Shown in pieces: positions 24,854 to 34,194 of a DNA stretch of 64,000 nucleotides. Position numbers and translations under genes: made by a program. Each line of letters opens with the position of its first letter. The stretch's first letter is position 1. The stretch covers positions 99,464-163,463 of the forward strand of contig URKQ01000007.1 of the NCBI GenBank assembly GCA_900548455.1, given 5' to 3'. The notes beneath the pieces were generated by a model, which was given only the letters and a program-made list of their open reading frames with translations, made no database searches and was not told the DNA's origin. This stretch comes from an uncultured Clostridium sp. Lineage in GTDB: Bacteria > Bacillota > Clostridia > Clostridiales > Clostridiaceae.

Positions 24854-27769
24854 TTACTTAACTACTTCTACACTATCGATATAGTCATCGTTCATAAACA
24901 CCATAATATTTCTACCTCTTCCAGCTCTGTTTTGAACTGGAATTTCTTCAACATCTATAACTTTTTCTAATCCTGATGCAGTTGTAAGTTTAATATTTTC
25001 AGTCAAGGTTATACCTAATTCATTGCTATTAGCATTTTCACCGGATCCCTTTGCATAAGCAAACACTACGGAATCATCATCTTTTAAACTAATCCCCATA
25101 ACTCCAGTAGCATTTTTTCCAACTAAACTGATACCATCTAAAGCAAATTTTAAGCACATACCCTTTTTAGTTACTATTAATCCTTGACCCATATCATTTT
25201 CCATGTCAACTCTTAATAATTTATCACCTTCGGATTTAAATTTAAAGCCATTACTATAAATATAATCTCCTTTAAATTCTTTTACTGCTGTTTTCTTAAT
25301 TACTCCTCTTTCTGTAAAGAAGAATAATGCTTTCTCATCGTCTTCATCATTGGAATGCAATGATGCCACAGCAATAATTTCATCATCAGAATTATAATCA
25401 TTAAATAATAATTTAAAGTCCACACCTTTTTTATCTATGTTTTGAAGCATTATAGCCGGTAATTTATATATATCTCCTCTAGAAGTTATAAATAAAACTT
25501 CACTTAAGGAATTAGTAGCTACCACAACTTCACCATTAGATTTTCTGCCACTAAGTTTTAATATACCCTTTTTATTAAGTCCAATAGGGAATTCCTTATA
25601 CTCAAATTGGTCTACATATTGTGCGCTAACCAGTCTATCTCCAGGTGTCAAATTAATTAGAACTTTTCCTAGTATAGCTCTATCCACTGGTTCTAAATTT
25701 GGCTCCGGTAATGTAAATGACAATCCTTTAGCAGTTGATACCGCGATAAACTCTGCAGGTTTATCCTTTATAACCATAGAAACATCTATAAGCTCCTCAT
25801 CCTTTTTAAGCTTAATAGCCTGTAACTTAGAGTAATTGGTAATAAACTTAGAAAGCTCTGTTTTCTTAATAAATCCATTAGAAGTTATAAACATTAAATC
25901 TCTAGGAGTAGAGAAATCTTCTATAGTTAATGCGGTTATAATAAATTCTTCCTCTAAATCTAGCCCTTTAATATAACTTTGAATTCGCTCACCTTTCTCA
26001 CGCCACTTAAACTCCATTAAGTTAGCCACTTTACATTGATACATGTTACCTTGATTAGTAAATAGGCATACTGTATCTTTAGTATTACACTCAAACAAGA
26101 ATCTATTGAAGTCTCCTTCTCTATATTCAATGTCTTCAGTATTTTGGCTAGTTCTAGCAAAAGACTTTAATGATGTTCGCTTTATATAACCCTCATTAGA
26201 CATAGTTACTACTACATCTTCTTCAACTATTAATTCCTCGAGATTAATTTTAGCATCACTATCATCTTCTACAATAGTAGTTTTTCTGCCATCATCATAC
26301 TTCTCTTTTACCTCTAAAAGTTCTTTCTTTATAACCTTTAAAAGTTCCTTATCACTTTCTAATATCTTCTTAAGAGCCTTAATTTTAGCAGATAACTCCT
26401 TATGCTCTTTTTCAAAAGTCTTAATTTCAAGACCTGTTAATCTATATAACATAAGCTCTAATATAGCTTCAGCTTGAGCTTCTGTAAATCCAAATTTATT
26501 TGTAAGATTTTGTCCTGCATCTTTTTTAGATTTAGATGCCCTAATAGTTTTAATTACCTCATCCATTATAGCAATAGCCTTAATAAAGCCCTCTACAATA
26601 TGGAACCTCTTCTCAGCCATCTCAAGTTCTCTTTGAGTTCTTCTTGTAATGACTTCCTTTTGGTGCTCTAAATAATACATAAGTATAGCTTTTAATCCCA
26701 TTGTTCTTGGCTTTCCATCTGCTAGGGCAACCATATTAAATGAAATATTACATTGAAGTTCTGTCTTCTTAAATAAGTACTTTTGAACTCTCTCAGCTAC
26801 TTCCATAGTAGTATTCTTCTTAAACTCAATAACTGCTCTAATACCATTTCTATCAGATTCATCTCTAATATCTGAAATAGCATCGATAGCTTTTCCATGC
26901 TTCTTATCTCCAGTAAGTTCTGATATAGCTTGTAAAAGCTTAGCTTTATTCTTTCTATAAGGGAACTCAGTAATTACAAGTCCAAGTCTTCCTGAATCTA
27001 ATGTTTCAAAATGAGTTTTAGCCCTTAAAACAACTTTACCTTCTCCTGTTTCGTAAGCAGATAAAAGAGAATCTACTCCCATGAGTATTCCTCCAGTTGG
27101 AAGATCTGGCCCTTTAATATACTGCATCAATTCCTTAGTTGTAATCTCTTCATTATCTGCGTAAGCAATAACACCATCAATAACCTCACCTAAATTATGA
27201 GGAGGAATATTAGTTGCAAGACCTACTGCAATACCAAAAGTTCCATTTACTAAAAGGTTCGGATACTTACTTGGAAGTACCACTGGTTCAAGTTCAGTGT
27301 CGGAATAGTTGTTTGTCATATCAACTACTCCTTTATCTATATCTTTTAACATTTCCATGGCAATACTTGAAAGCCTAGCTTCTGTATAACGCATAGCCGC
27401 AGCATTATCTCCATCCACTGATCCCCAGTTTCCATGTCCATCAATAAGTTGTTTTCTTGTACTAAAGTCTTGAGCTAAAATTACCATAGCATCATAAACT
27501 GAAGAATCACCGTGTGGGTGAAACTTACCTAAAATATCTCCGACAATTCTAGCTGACTTAAAATATGGCTTATCAGGGAAAGCCTTTAAAAGATATGCTC
27601 CATATAAAATTCTTCTATGAACCGGCTTTAATCCATCTCTTACGTCTGGAAGTGCTCTATCTTTTGCAACTTCAACGGCATAAGGAAGATAGTTCTCTGG
27701 CATAGCCTCATCTATAGGAACCTCTATAATATTATTATCTACTGGAATTGCTTCTTTTTTCTTAGCCAC
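24854..27769 (-). CDS. parC: Topoisomerase IV subunit A (ParC)
   Basis: 971 residues. Winged-helix DNA gate with VRDGLKPVHRRILYG, the quinolone-region segment KFHPHGDSSVYDAMV (wild-type Ser at the position that mutates in resistant strains), catalytic Tyr in AAAMRYTEARLS, tower and coiled coil (340-470), then a C-terminal beta-pinwheel of six-blade type repeats. The length and the pairing with parE downstream of its own promoter, not at the origin, favour ParC over GyrA; no canonical GyrA box is seen. GTG start with GGAGGGA. Confidence 0.9.
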   Translation of the reverse strand: MAKKKEAIPVDNNIIEVPIDEAMPENYLPYAVEVAKDRALPDVRDGLKPVHRRILYGAYLLKAFPDKPYFKSARIVGDILGKFHPHGDSSVYDAMVILAQDFSTRKQLIDGHGNWGSVDGDNAAAMRYTEARLSSIAMEMLKDIDKGVVDMTNNYSDTELEPVVLPSKYPNLLVNGTFGIAVGLATNIPPHNLGEVIDGVIAYADNEEITTKELMQYIKGPDLPTGGILMGVDSLLSAYETGEGKVVLRAKTHFETLDSGRLGLVITEFPYRKNKAKLLQAISELTGDKKHGKAIDAISDIRDESDRNGIRAVIEFKKNTTMEVAERVQKYLFKKTELQCNISFNMVALADGKPRTMGLKAILMYYLEHQKEVITRRTQRELEMAEKRFHIVEGFIKAIAIMDEVIKTIRASKSKKDAGQNLTNKFGFTEAQAEAILELMLYRLTGLEIKTFEKEHKELSAKIKALKKILESDKELLKVIKKELLEVKEKYDDGRKTTIVEDDSDAKINLEELIVEEDVVVTMSNEGYIKRTSLKSFARTSQNTEDIEYREGDFNRFLFECNTKDTVCLFTNQGNMYQCKVANLMEFKWREKGERIQSYIKGLDLEEEFIITALTIEDFSTPRDLMFITSNGFIKKTELSKFITNYSKLQAIKLKKDEELIDVSMVIKDKPAEFIAVSTAKGLSFTLPEPNLEPVDRAILGKVLINLTPGDRLVSAQYVDQFEYKEFPIGLNKKGILKLSGRKSNGEVVVATNSLSEVLFITSRGDIYKLPAIMLQNIDKKGVDFKLLFNDYNSDDEIIAVASLHSNDEDDEKALFFFTERGVIKKTAVKEFKGDYIYSNGFKFKSEGDKLLRVDMENDMGQGLIVTKKGMCLKFALDGISLVGKNATGVMGISLKDDDSVVFAYAKGSGENANSNELGITLTENIKLTTASGLEKVIDVEEIPVQNRAGRGRNIMVFMNDDYIDSVEVVK

Positions 27770-27780
27770 ATTAATCCCTC

Positions 27781-29736
27781 CTAAAATTCACCGTGATTAT
27801 ACATATAATTTCTTCTAGGCTCAACTACATCACCCATAAATAAAGATACCATTTTTTCAGCTTTAGCCGCATCATCTATAGTAACTCTTTGAAGTGTTCT
27901 TGTAGCTGGATTAAGTGTAGTATCCCAAAGTTGATCTGGATTCATCTCTCCAAGTCCTTTATATCTTTGGATAAGAGCACCCTTACCAATTTCTTTCTTT
28001 GCTTTATCTAAATCATCATCATTATATACATATTGATGAACTTCTCCACCTTTAGTATTTTTATATACCTTATAAAGTGGTGGAAGTGCAATATATAAAT
28101 TCCCATTTGTAATAAGGTCTCTCATATATCTATAAACATATGTCATCCACAAAGTTCTAATATGATATCCATCTACATCGGCATCACTTAAAATAATTAT
28201 CTTTCCATACTTTAATTCATTAAGTTTGAAATTTTCTAATACCCCAGTTCCAATAGCAGTATTAAAAATTCTTAACTCTTCACTGGCAAGAACATTCTCA
28301 AGCTTCTGCTTTTCAGTATTCATAATCTTACCTTTAGATGGCATAATAGTTTGGAACCTTCTATCTCTAGCTTGCTTTGCAGAACCACCGGCAGAATCTC
28401 CCTCAACTACTATAAACTCTGTAAAACTACTGTCTTTTAAAGTACAAACAGCAACCTTACCTGCAAGAGGTGATGTACCGCTTCCTATTTTCTTTCTTTC
28501 TGCATCATTAATCTTTTTAATTTTTTCTCTTCTACTTGCTGCTGCTAAAGCATTATTTATAATGGTAGTAGCAAGCTCCTTATTATCTTCAATCCATTCT
28601 CCAAGTTTAATATAAGATAACTCATTCATAACTGAATAAGCTTCTACATTTCCAAGCTTAGTTTTAGTTTGACCTTCGAAAACAGGATTAGTAATTTTAA
28701 CCTTAACAATAGCAGTCATACCTTCTCTTAAATCATCGCCTTCAAACTCCTTATCCTTTTCCTTGATAAGATTAAGTTTTTTAGCACCATCTTTAAAGGC
28801 TCTTGTCATTCCTGTCTTAAATCCAGTCTCGTGAGTTCCTGCTTCCTTGGTTGGAATATTATTTACATAACTAGCTATATACTCCGTTGTTGAATCAGTA
28901 AATTGAATACAAACCTCACCAGAAACCATTAATCCATTAACTTCTCTCTCTCCAAGATAAATTATAGGATCTTTATGAAGTACTGTTTTACTTTCATTTA
29001 AATAATCAATAAAGTCTAAAAGTCCTCTTTCAGAGTGAAAAACCTTTTCAATTACTTCATCTTTTCTTTCATCTCTTAAGATTAAAGTGATTCCCTTATT
29101 TTGAAAAGATAACTCCTGGAGTCTTTCTTCAATTACATCTAATTTAAAATCTATATTTCCAAAAACATCGGTATCTGGCATGAAAATTGTTTTACTACCT
29201 GTTTCCTTTGTCTTACCTACAATCTCTAAAGGGGTTTCAGGTGTTCCCGGCATGTCCCTTTTAAGATCTTTATCATATCCGTAATGAAATTTTTGTCTAT
29301 ATATATTTCCCTTTTGTTTAACTTCAACCACAAGCCACTTGGAAAGAGCATTAACAACAGCAGCACCAACTCCATGAAGTCCTCCAGAAGTTTTATAATT
29401 GCTATTATTAAATTTTCCACCTGTATGAAGCTCAGTATAAACCATCTCCACACCTGAGATTTTTTTAATTGGGTGAATCCCTGTAGGGATACCTCTTCCA
29501 TTGTCCTCTATTGTTACACTTTTATCTTTATTTAAAGTAACTATTACCGTATCACCAAATCCATTAGCAATTTCATCGATAGAGTTATCTAATATTTCCC
29601 ATATGCAGTGATGTAATCCCTTGCTTCCCGTAGATCCAATATACATACCTGGCCTTATTCTAACTGGTTCCAACTTCTCAAGGGAGGTAAGGTCTGTAAC
29701 TTCGTAGCTTCCTTCATTTCTTTCTATCTCTGACAT
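27781..29736 (-). CDS. parE: Topoisomerase IV subunit B (ParE)
   Basis: 651 residues. GHKL ATPase with EILDNSIDE, DNGRGIPTGIHP and GGLHGVGAAVVNALS, transducer domain, and Toprim with VEGDSAGGSAKQARDR and LSDADVDGYHIRTL; closes with YKGLGEMNPDQLWDTT. ATP-driven strand passage with ParC for chromosome decatenation. Start ATG 29736 behind AAGGAGGG; the extension to 29787 has no ribosome site. Eleven bases separate it from parC. The 29737-29981 stretch upstream should hold the promoter, but no site stands out. Confidence 0.92.
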   Translation of the reverse strand: MSEIERNEGSYEVTDLTSLEKLEPVRIRPGMYIGSTGSKGLHHCIWEILDNSIDEIANGFGDTVIVTLNKDKSVTIEDNGRGIPTGIHPIKKISGVEMVYTELHTGGKFNNSNYKTSGGLHGVGAAVVNALSKWLVVEVKQKGNIYRQKFHYGYDKDLKRDMPGTPETPLEIVGKTKETGSKTIFMPDTDVFGNIDFKLDVIEERLQELSFQNKGITLILRDERKDEVIEKVFHSERGLLDFIDYLNESKTVLHKDPIIYLGEREVNGLMVSGEVCIQFTDSTTEYIASYVNNIPTKEAGTHETGFKTGMTRAFKDGAKKLNLIKEKDKEFEGDDLREGMTAIVKVKITNPVFEGQTKTKLGNVEAYSVMNELSYIKLGEWIEDNKELATTIINNALAAASRREKIKKINDAERKKIGSGTSPLAGKVAVCTLKDSSFTEFIVVEGDSAGGSAKQARDRRFQTIMPSKGKIMNTEKQKLENVLASEELRIFNTAIGTGVLENFKLNELKYGKIIILSDADVDGYHIRTLWMTYVYRYMRDLITNGNLYIALPPLYKVYKNTKGGEVHQYVYNDDDLDKAKKEIGKGALIQRYKGLGEMNPDQLWDTTLNPATRTLQRVTIDDAAKAEKMVSLFMGDVVEPRRNYMYNHGEF

Positions 29737-29981
29737 ATTATCCCTCCTTAAACATGAGTTACATTTGTTATTGTATAACTTTATCACTAACTAGTAAAGT
29801 TTTTTTTAGTAATTTAGAAACCTATGTTCTCTTTTTATTTTATTACATATTAAACCTACCAATAACTATATCTAAAAAAGCTTACAATATTATGCTTTAA
29901 AAACTATTATTTTAAATTTAAAAGTTCTTAACATATATTATAAGCCTAAAAGTCAACTTTATTAAATTTTATTTTGGATTT

Positions 29982-31007
29982 TTATTGCAAAGTTGAAAAA
30001 AATTGTTTTAATTCTTCCGCTGCAGATAAAATATTCTCTACCATAATACTCATTTCATAAGAATATTCCTTTGAAGTATGATTATAAAGCGGATCATAAT
30101 ATTTTACCATAAGCTCCTTAACAACTTCATCATATTCATTTTTAGAAACCAATTCACAATAGTGATCGGCATTTTTTTCACCAATATATTTCTTTAAATT
30201 CATCAAAGCTTCACATATTTCTTTATTACACTGTTCAGATTTAGTATATTCTTTAGTGATTAAATCACTTCTAAAGTCTAAAGAAGCATCTACAAAAATA
30301 TGAAGACCTTCCTTCATTTTATTATGAATATAGTCAGGAATTATTACTCTGCCTATTCTTTTACTTTCAGCTTCAACAAAGACATATTTCCCTTGAACTG
30401 ATTTAAGTTCATCAAAAACATTAGTTTCAAACTGCTTTTGAGTTGTGCACTGGCCAATACCTACAGATCCTAAAATAGATCCTCTATGGTTTGCACATCC
30501 TTCTAAATCTAGAACACCACACCCCATATTTCTAAGTTCCTTTAATATCTCCGTCTTTCCTACACCAGTGTTTCCATGAAGAACAATATAAGTCTTTTCC
30601 TCATTAATTTTAGGAAGTTCTTCATTTATATATGCTCTATATCCTTTATATCCACCTTTTATTCTTCTAATTCTAACTCCTAGAGCTCCTAGTAATTCTG
30701 TAATAGAAGCACTTCTCATTCCACCTCTAGCACAAAAAATCACTACTTCTTTATGTTCCTTCTCAAGTCCACAAATTTTCTCATATATATCCGGAAGTTT
30801 TTTTGAAACAATTTCAACTCCCATTCTCTTTGCTTTTTCAGTACTCTCTCTTGTATAAACTGTACCTATAACTGCTCTTTCTTCATTTGAAAAAAGAGGT
30901 ATATTTATAGCTCCATTAATAGTAGCTTCTTCATATTCACCATTTGTTCTTACATCAACAAGAACATAATCTCCCTTTAAATCCCTGTATTCTACGGTTC
31001 TTGACAT
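29982..31007 (-). CDS. selU: SelU / MnmH tRNA 2-selenouridine synthase
   Basis: 341 residues. N-terminal rhodanese domain (1-125) with active Cys in IFCARGGMRSAS, then a P-loop domain with HGNTGVGKTEIL and DLEGCANHRGS (about 140-330). It replaces sulfur of 2-thiouridine at the tRNA wobble base by selenium, using selenophosphate through a geranylated intermediate. It implies selenophosphate synthase elsewhere in the genome; none is in the window. Monocistronic with GGAGGAA before ATG. Confidence 0.92.
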   Translation of the reverse strand: MSRTVEYRDLKGDYVLVDVRTNGEYEEATINGAINIPLFSNEERAVIGTVYTRESTEKAKRMGVEIVSKKLPDIYEKICGLEKEHKEVVIFCARGGMRSASITELLGALGVRIRRIKGGYKGYRAYINEELPKINEEKTYIVLHGNTGVGKTEILKELRNMGCGVLDLEGCANHRGSILGSVGIGQCTTQKQFETNVFDELKSVQGKYVFVEAESKRIGRVIIPDYIHNKMKEGLHIFVDASLDFRSDLITKEYTKSEQCNKEICEALMNLKKYIGEKNADHYCELVSKNEYDEVVKELMVKYYDPLYNHTSKEYSYEMSIMVENILSAAEELKQFFSTLQ

Positions 31008-31178
31008 ATGTCTTCCTCCAAGTAAAAAATATCTATAAATAAATTTAGTATTAATATCACGTTTATTAATAGTTGCGACCTAATCTATTTTATATTTTAA
31101 TACTTAACATGTCAAACATGTTTATTCACATTTATAAGATTTTTTTCAAAAAGAATACAAAACTTACTAAGCAAAAAT

Positions 31179-31215
31179 AAAGAACTTCTGCAAAATATCA
31201 TTGCAAAAGTTCTTT
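31179..31215 (-). terminator. Terminator of the alpha/beta hydrolase gene
   Basis: AAAGAACTTCTGCAAA / TTGCAAAAGTTCTTT near-perfect arms around a short AT loop, with T-rich tail on the leftward strand. Confidence 0.85.
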
Positions 31216-31234
31216 AATATTAAAAATCATAAAC

Positions 31235-32206
31235 TTACATAGTTACTAATTCTTCTTCATCTTTATGAACCTTACTACCTGTCCACTTATTTAAGCAACT
31301 CTTCACGTCTAATGTAACTTCATCTCTATTGATTTCATTAACAATTTCGTGTCTTGCTCCATCATAAAGCTTATAATTTAAATTTTTAATTCCAAGTCCA
31401 GTTAATTCACTAACTAAAGATTTAATTCCTTCTCCATAGTTGCCTACTGGGTCCATGTCTCCACTAAAAATTTGAATTGGTAAATTCTTAGGAATTCCAT
31501 TTAAGTTCTCACTTTTATGAATACTCTTCATACCTCTTAGAAAATCATAGAAAAATGAAATTGGGAATACCGCTCCACAATATGGATCTAAAATATACTT
31601 GTCCACTTCTTCTTCATCCCTAGATAGCCAATCAAACTTAGTTCTTTTAGTCTCATACTTATCGTTATAATTTCCAAATCCAATCTTGTCCATTAAAGCA
31701 CCACTGCCTTTTCTTCCCTTCATGGCCATAATCATCTTAGATAAGAAAATACCACAACTCATAGTTGCGTTAGGTTTACCACCTGTACCAGATAAAATAA
31801 CTCCATCTACAGTGTTTCCATATAACTCCATGTATCTTTGAGAAATAAATGATCCCATACTATGTCCAAAAATATATACTGGCAATCCTTCATTTTCACT
31901 TTTTATAAATTTATTGATTTCATTTTGGTCATGAACCATTGTATGAAATCCATCATTATCACTAATATACCCCAAATCACTCATACTATCAGCAGATTTA
32001 CCATGTCCTCTATGATCATCAGCATATACAATATATCCATCACTTACTAACTCTTTAGCAAATCTATCATACCTGCTTCCGTATTCTGCCATTCCATGAA
32101 TAAGTTGAACAACTCCCTTAGGTGATACCCCTTCTTCTACGTTCCACTTATAAAGATAAATCTCTTTTCCGTCTCTCATTTTAAGCTTATATTCCTTGTA
32201 CGCCAT
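31235..32206 (-). CDS. Alpha/beta hydrolase, monoacylglycerol-lipase / lysophospholipase type
   Basis: 323 residues. Serine hydrolase nucleophile elbow FGHSMGSF near residue 115, oxyanion region LIHGMAEYGSRY, DDHRGHGKS motif, Asp in FSGDMDPVG and His in DGARHEIVNE complete the triad. No signal peptide, so cytoplasmic. Likely cleaves lysophospholipids or monoacylglycerols by family membership; substrate not proven. Start ATG 32206 with TAGGTG six bases ahead. Confidence 0.88.
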   Translation of the reverse strand: MAYKEYKLKMRDGKEIYLYKWNVEEGVSPKGVVQLIHGMAEYGSRYDRFAKELVSDGYIVYADDHRGHGKSADSMSDLGYISDNDGFHTMVHDQNEINKFIKSENEGLPVYIFGHSMGSFISQRYMELYGNTVDGVILSGTGGKPNATMSCGIFLSKMIMAMKGRKGSGALMDKIGFGNYNDKYETKRTKFDWLSRDEEEVDKYILDPYCGAVFPISFFYDFLRGMKSIHKSENLNGIPKNLPIQIFSGDMDPVGNYGEGIKSLVSELTGLGIKNLNYKLYDGARHEIVNEINRDEVTLDVKSCLNKWTGSKVHKDEEELVTM

Positions 32207-32378
32207 TAAATACACCTACCATCTATAATTTTCCTTAATTTAAATTATACATAAATTCAAATTTTCTATCAATATACAACTTAACTTTAATGTATATAAA
32301 CGCACCTATTGCTCAAGCAAAATACAATTAATAACAATTTTCATGTATCCCTAATACACCTCATAAAATCCCTCTTTG

Positions 32379-32448
32379 CTGTTTAAAAGAAATGTTGGTG
32401 AATATTAGGACAAGCCATCCTACATTTACCAACATTTAATTAAAAAAG
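32379..32448. repeat. 70-bp palindromic repeat, copy D
   Basis: Left arm CTGTTTAAAAG + AAATGTTGGT, centre TTAGGACAAGCC, right arm ACCAACATTTAATT + AAAAAAG. Exactly 70 bases, like copies A and B. It lies in the 32207-32621 gap between convergent-in-tandem leftward genes; no gene is seen in that gap. Confidence 0.85.
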
Positions 32449-32515
32449 TTCTAAAATACCTAGGAAATTTCTAGCTACTTTAGAACTTTTATACCTTTTA
32501 TTAACTTTAAGTCTT

Positions 32516-32575
32516 CTTTTTTAGATTAATTATGCTTGTCCAAGTAAAAATCTCCACCAACATTTTTCTAAAAAA
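32516..32575. repeat. Palindromic repeat, copy E (internally deleted, opposite orientation)
   Basis: Left arm reduced to CTTTTTTAGA, then GCTTGTCCAA (the reverse-oriented core), and an intact right arm ACCAACATTTTTCT + AAAAAAG, followed by TTCATAGATAA, identical to the flank of the right end at 23204-23214. About ten bases of the left arm appear to be deleted. Confidence 0.75.
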
Positions 32576-32621
32576 GTTCATAGATAAGTGCACCTTATAT
32601 ATAATAGTGTCCCTTATATAA

Positions 32622-34028
32622 TTATGCAGTTACTTCCATCTGAGATGAATCCACGGCTACATCTTTAACCATATTTTTAATCCATTTATTACTTCTAAAT
32701 CTTCTAACAACAATAATAGTTTTTATAATTTCTTCTGTTGCTGTAACTCCTACTACTGCATAAATTGGCCAATGTAGTACAAAAGCTGCTATAAAAGATA
32801 GTGGAATCCCTATAAACCAAAGAGTTATTCCTTGTACAACAGCTCCATATTTTGCATCTCCACCACCTCTTAAAACACCAACAATCAATATAACTACAAA
32901 GTTTCTAAGAGGCATCAATAGCGCATAAATATACAGAATTTTAAGAGCATCTTGTAAAACTCCAGGTGATACTTTAAATATTGAAAGAATTAAATGAGCT
33001 GTAGACGCTAAAACCCCAGCTAAGAAAATTCCTGTTATAACTGATAGAACACAAAGCCTTTTTGAATATACAAGCCCTTGTTCTTCTCTATTAGCTCCAA
33101 TTTCTTTACCTATAATTACTACTGCAGCGTTAGCTAGTCCAAAAGTGATAATCATAAATAGATTATAGATAGTACTACAAATTTGAACAGCTGCTGTAGC
33201 TTCAGTTCCGATTCGTCCATAAATTACTGCATAAGTTGAGTTACCTATTCCCCAGCAAGCTTCGTTTAAAAGAACTGGAAGCATAGTCATATACACCTTA
33301 TTGACAAGAGATTTTGGAATAGAAAAAAGCTGTTTAACCTTTCCTGCCAAAATATTTTTAGAAGAATACGTATAAACTACAAGAACTGTACACTCAACAC
33401 CTCTTGCAATTAAAGTTGCTATGGCAGCTCCAACTACACCTAGTGCTGGAAAACCTAAATATCCAAAGATTAAAATAGTATTTAAAATTCCATTTACAAC
33501 AAGACCTAAAAAGCTTGCCACCATAGGTAAAACAGTATTTTCCACACTTCTTAATGCTGCTGCATAGTTAAAAGAGATTGATGTGAAAATATAACTAAAA
33601 CATACTATTTTCAAATACTGTGAACCTATATCTATAACTTTAGGATCTATATTATATATAGATATAATCTTTTCAGGTATTATAAGAGCAACTATGGTAA
33701 AAATAAGGGTTATAACTATTCCGCTTACAAGTCCCAAGCCCAAGACCTTTTGAATATTTCCCTTATCTTTTTTGCCCCACAATTGAGATATAAATACAGC
33801 ACAACCAGAGCTAATTCCCATTATAAATAAACTGAAAATAAAATAAAACTGATTGGCAATTCCAACTGCTGCTAGTTCTACCTCTCCTACTCTGCCAATC
33901 ATCATAGTATCAAGCATATTGACAGAAGAGGCAATTAGGTTTTGTAGTATTATTGGTAGTGATAAAAGTAAAACCATTTTATAAAACTTTTTATCACCAA
34001 ATAGTTCTTTGACTTTTTCTTTTGTCAT
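32622..34028 (-). CDS. MATE family multidrug exporter
   Basis: 468 residues with twelve predicted membrane helices in two similar halves, typical MATE (MatE/NorM-like): LLLSLPIILQNLIASSVNMLDT at the start, GRVGEVELAAVGIANQ, and the second-half copy MLPVLLNEACWGIGNS. Exports cationic drugs or metabolites using a Na+ or H+ gradient; substrate not deducible. Start ATG 34028 behind GAAGGAGAG; the frame is open to 34115, but that part overlaps the leader hairpin. See the promoter and attenuator entries upstream. Confidence 0.9.
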   Translation of the reverse strand: MTKEKVKELFGDKKFYKMVLLLSLPIILQNLIASSVNMLDTMMIGRVGEVELAAVGIANQFYFIFSLFIMGISSGCAVFISQLWGKKDKGNIQKVLGLGLVSGIVITLIFTIVALIIPEKIISIYNIDPKVIDIGSQYLKIVCFSYIFTSISFNYAAALRSVENTVLPMVASFLGLVVNGILNTILIFGYLGFPALGVVGAAIATLIARGVECTVLVVYTYSSKNILAGKVKQLFSIPKSLVNKVYMTMLPVLLNEACWGIGNSTYAVIYGRIGTEATAAVQICSTIYNLFMIITFGLANAAVVIIGKEIGANREEQGLVYSKRLCVLSVITGIFLAGVLASTAHLILSIFKVSPGVLQDALKILYIYALLMPLRNFVVILIVGVLRGGGDAKYGAVVQGITLWFIGIPLSFIAAFVLHWPIYAVVGVTATEEIIKTIIVVRRFRSNKWIKNMVKDVAVDSSQMEVTA

Positions 34029-34073
34029 TTTTGTCTCTCCTTCTTTGTACATACATTCACTAATTTTGCGCAC

Positions 34074-34104
34074 AAAAAACCACTTTGAAGATTTCAAAGT
34101 GGTT
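34074..34104 (-). promoter_or_regulatory. Attenuator-like terminator hairpin in the MATE leader
   Basis: AACCACTTTGAA ATC TTCAAAGTGGTT then TTTTG on the leftward strand: a 12-base stem with a U run, 46 bases before the MATE start codon. A promoter lies between this hairpin and the upstream rhomboid-like gene, so transcripts begun there must read through it. It may simply terminate the upstream gene. A 19-codon open frame (34060-34119, MSAEANHFEIFKVVFCAQN) spans the hairpin but lacks a ribosome site. Confidence 0.55.
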
Positions 34105-34154
34105 AGCTTCAGCACTCATTGTATCGTGTACAATATATATTTAATTCCTTAAGC

Positions 34155-34183
34155 ATTATATTTTATTTAGTTTTCTTTGTCAA
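34155..34183 (-). promoter_or_regulatory. Sigma-A promoter of the MATE gene
   Basis: On the minus strand TTGACA (34183-34178), exactly 17 bases, TATAAT (34160-34155): a perfect consensus. Predicted start near 34148, giving a leader of about 120 bases. A small inverted repeat ATTGTA CACGA TACAAT lies at 34118-34134, just after the start, and could be an operator or leader stem. Confidence 0.75.
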
Positions 34184-34194
34184 TATCTAATTTT

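Noticed and set aside
24854..29736. Reading the topoisomerase pair as gyrA/gyrB
   Set aside because: Subunit A is 971 residues without a clear GyrA box and the gene pair lies away from any dnaA/recF context, which fits ParC/ParE better.
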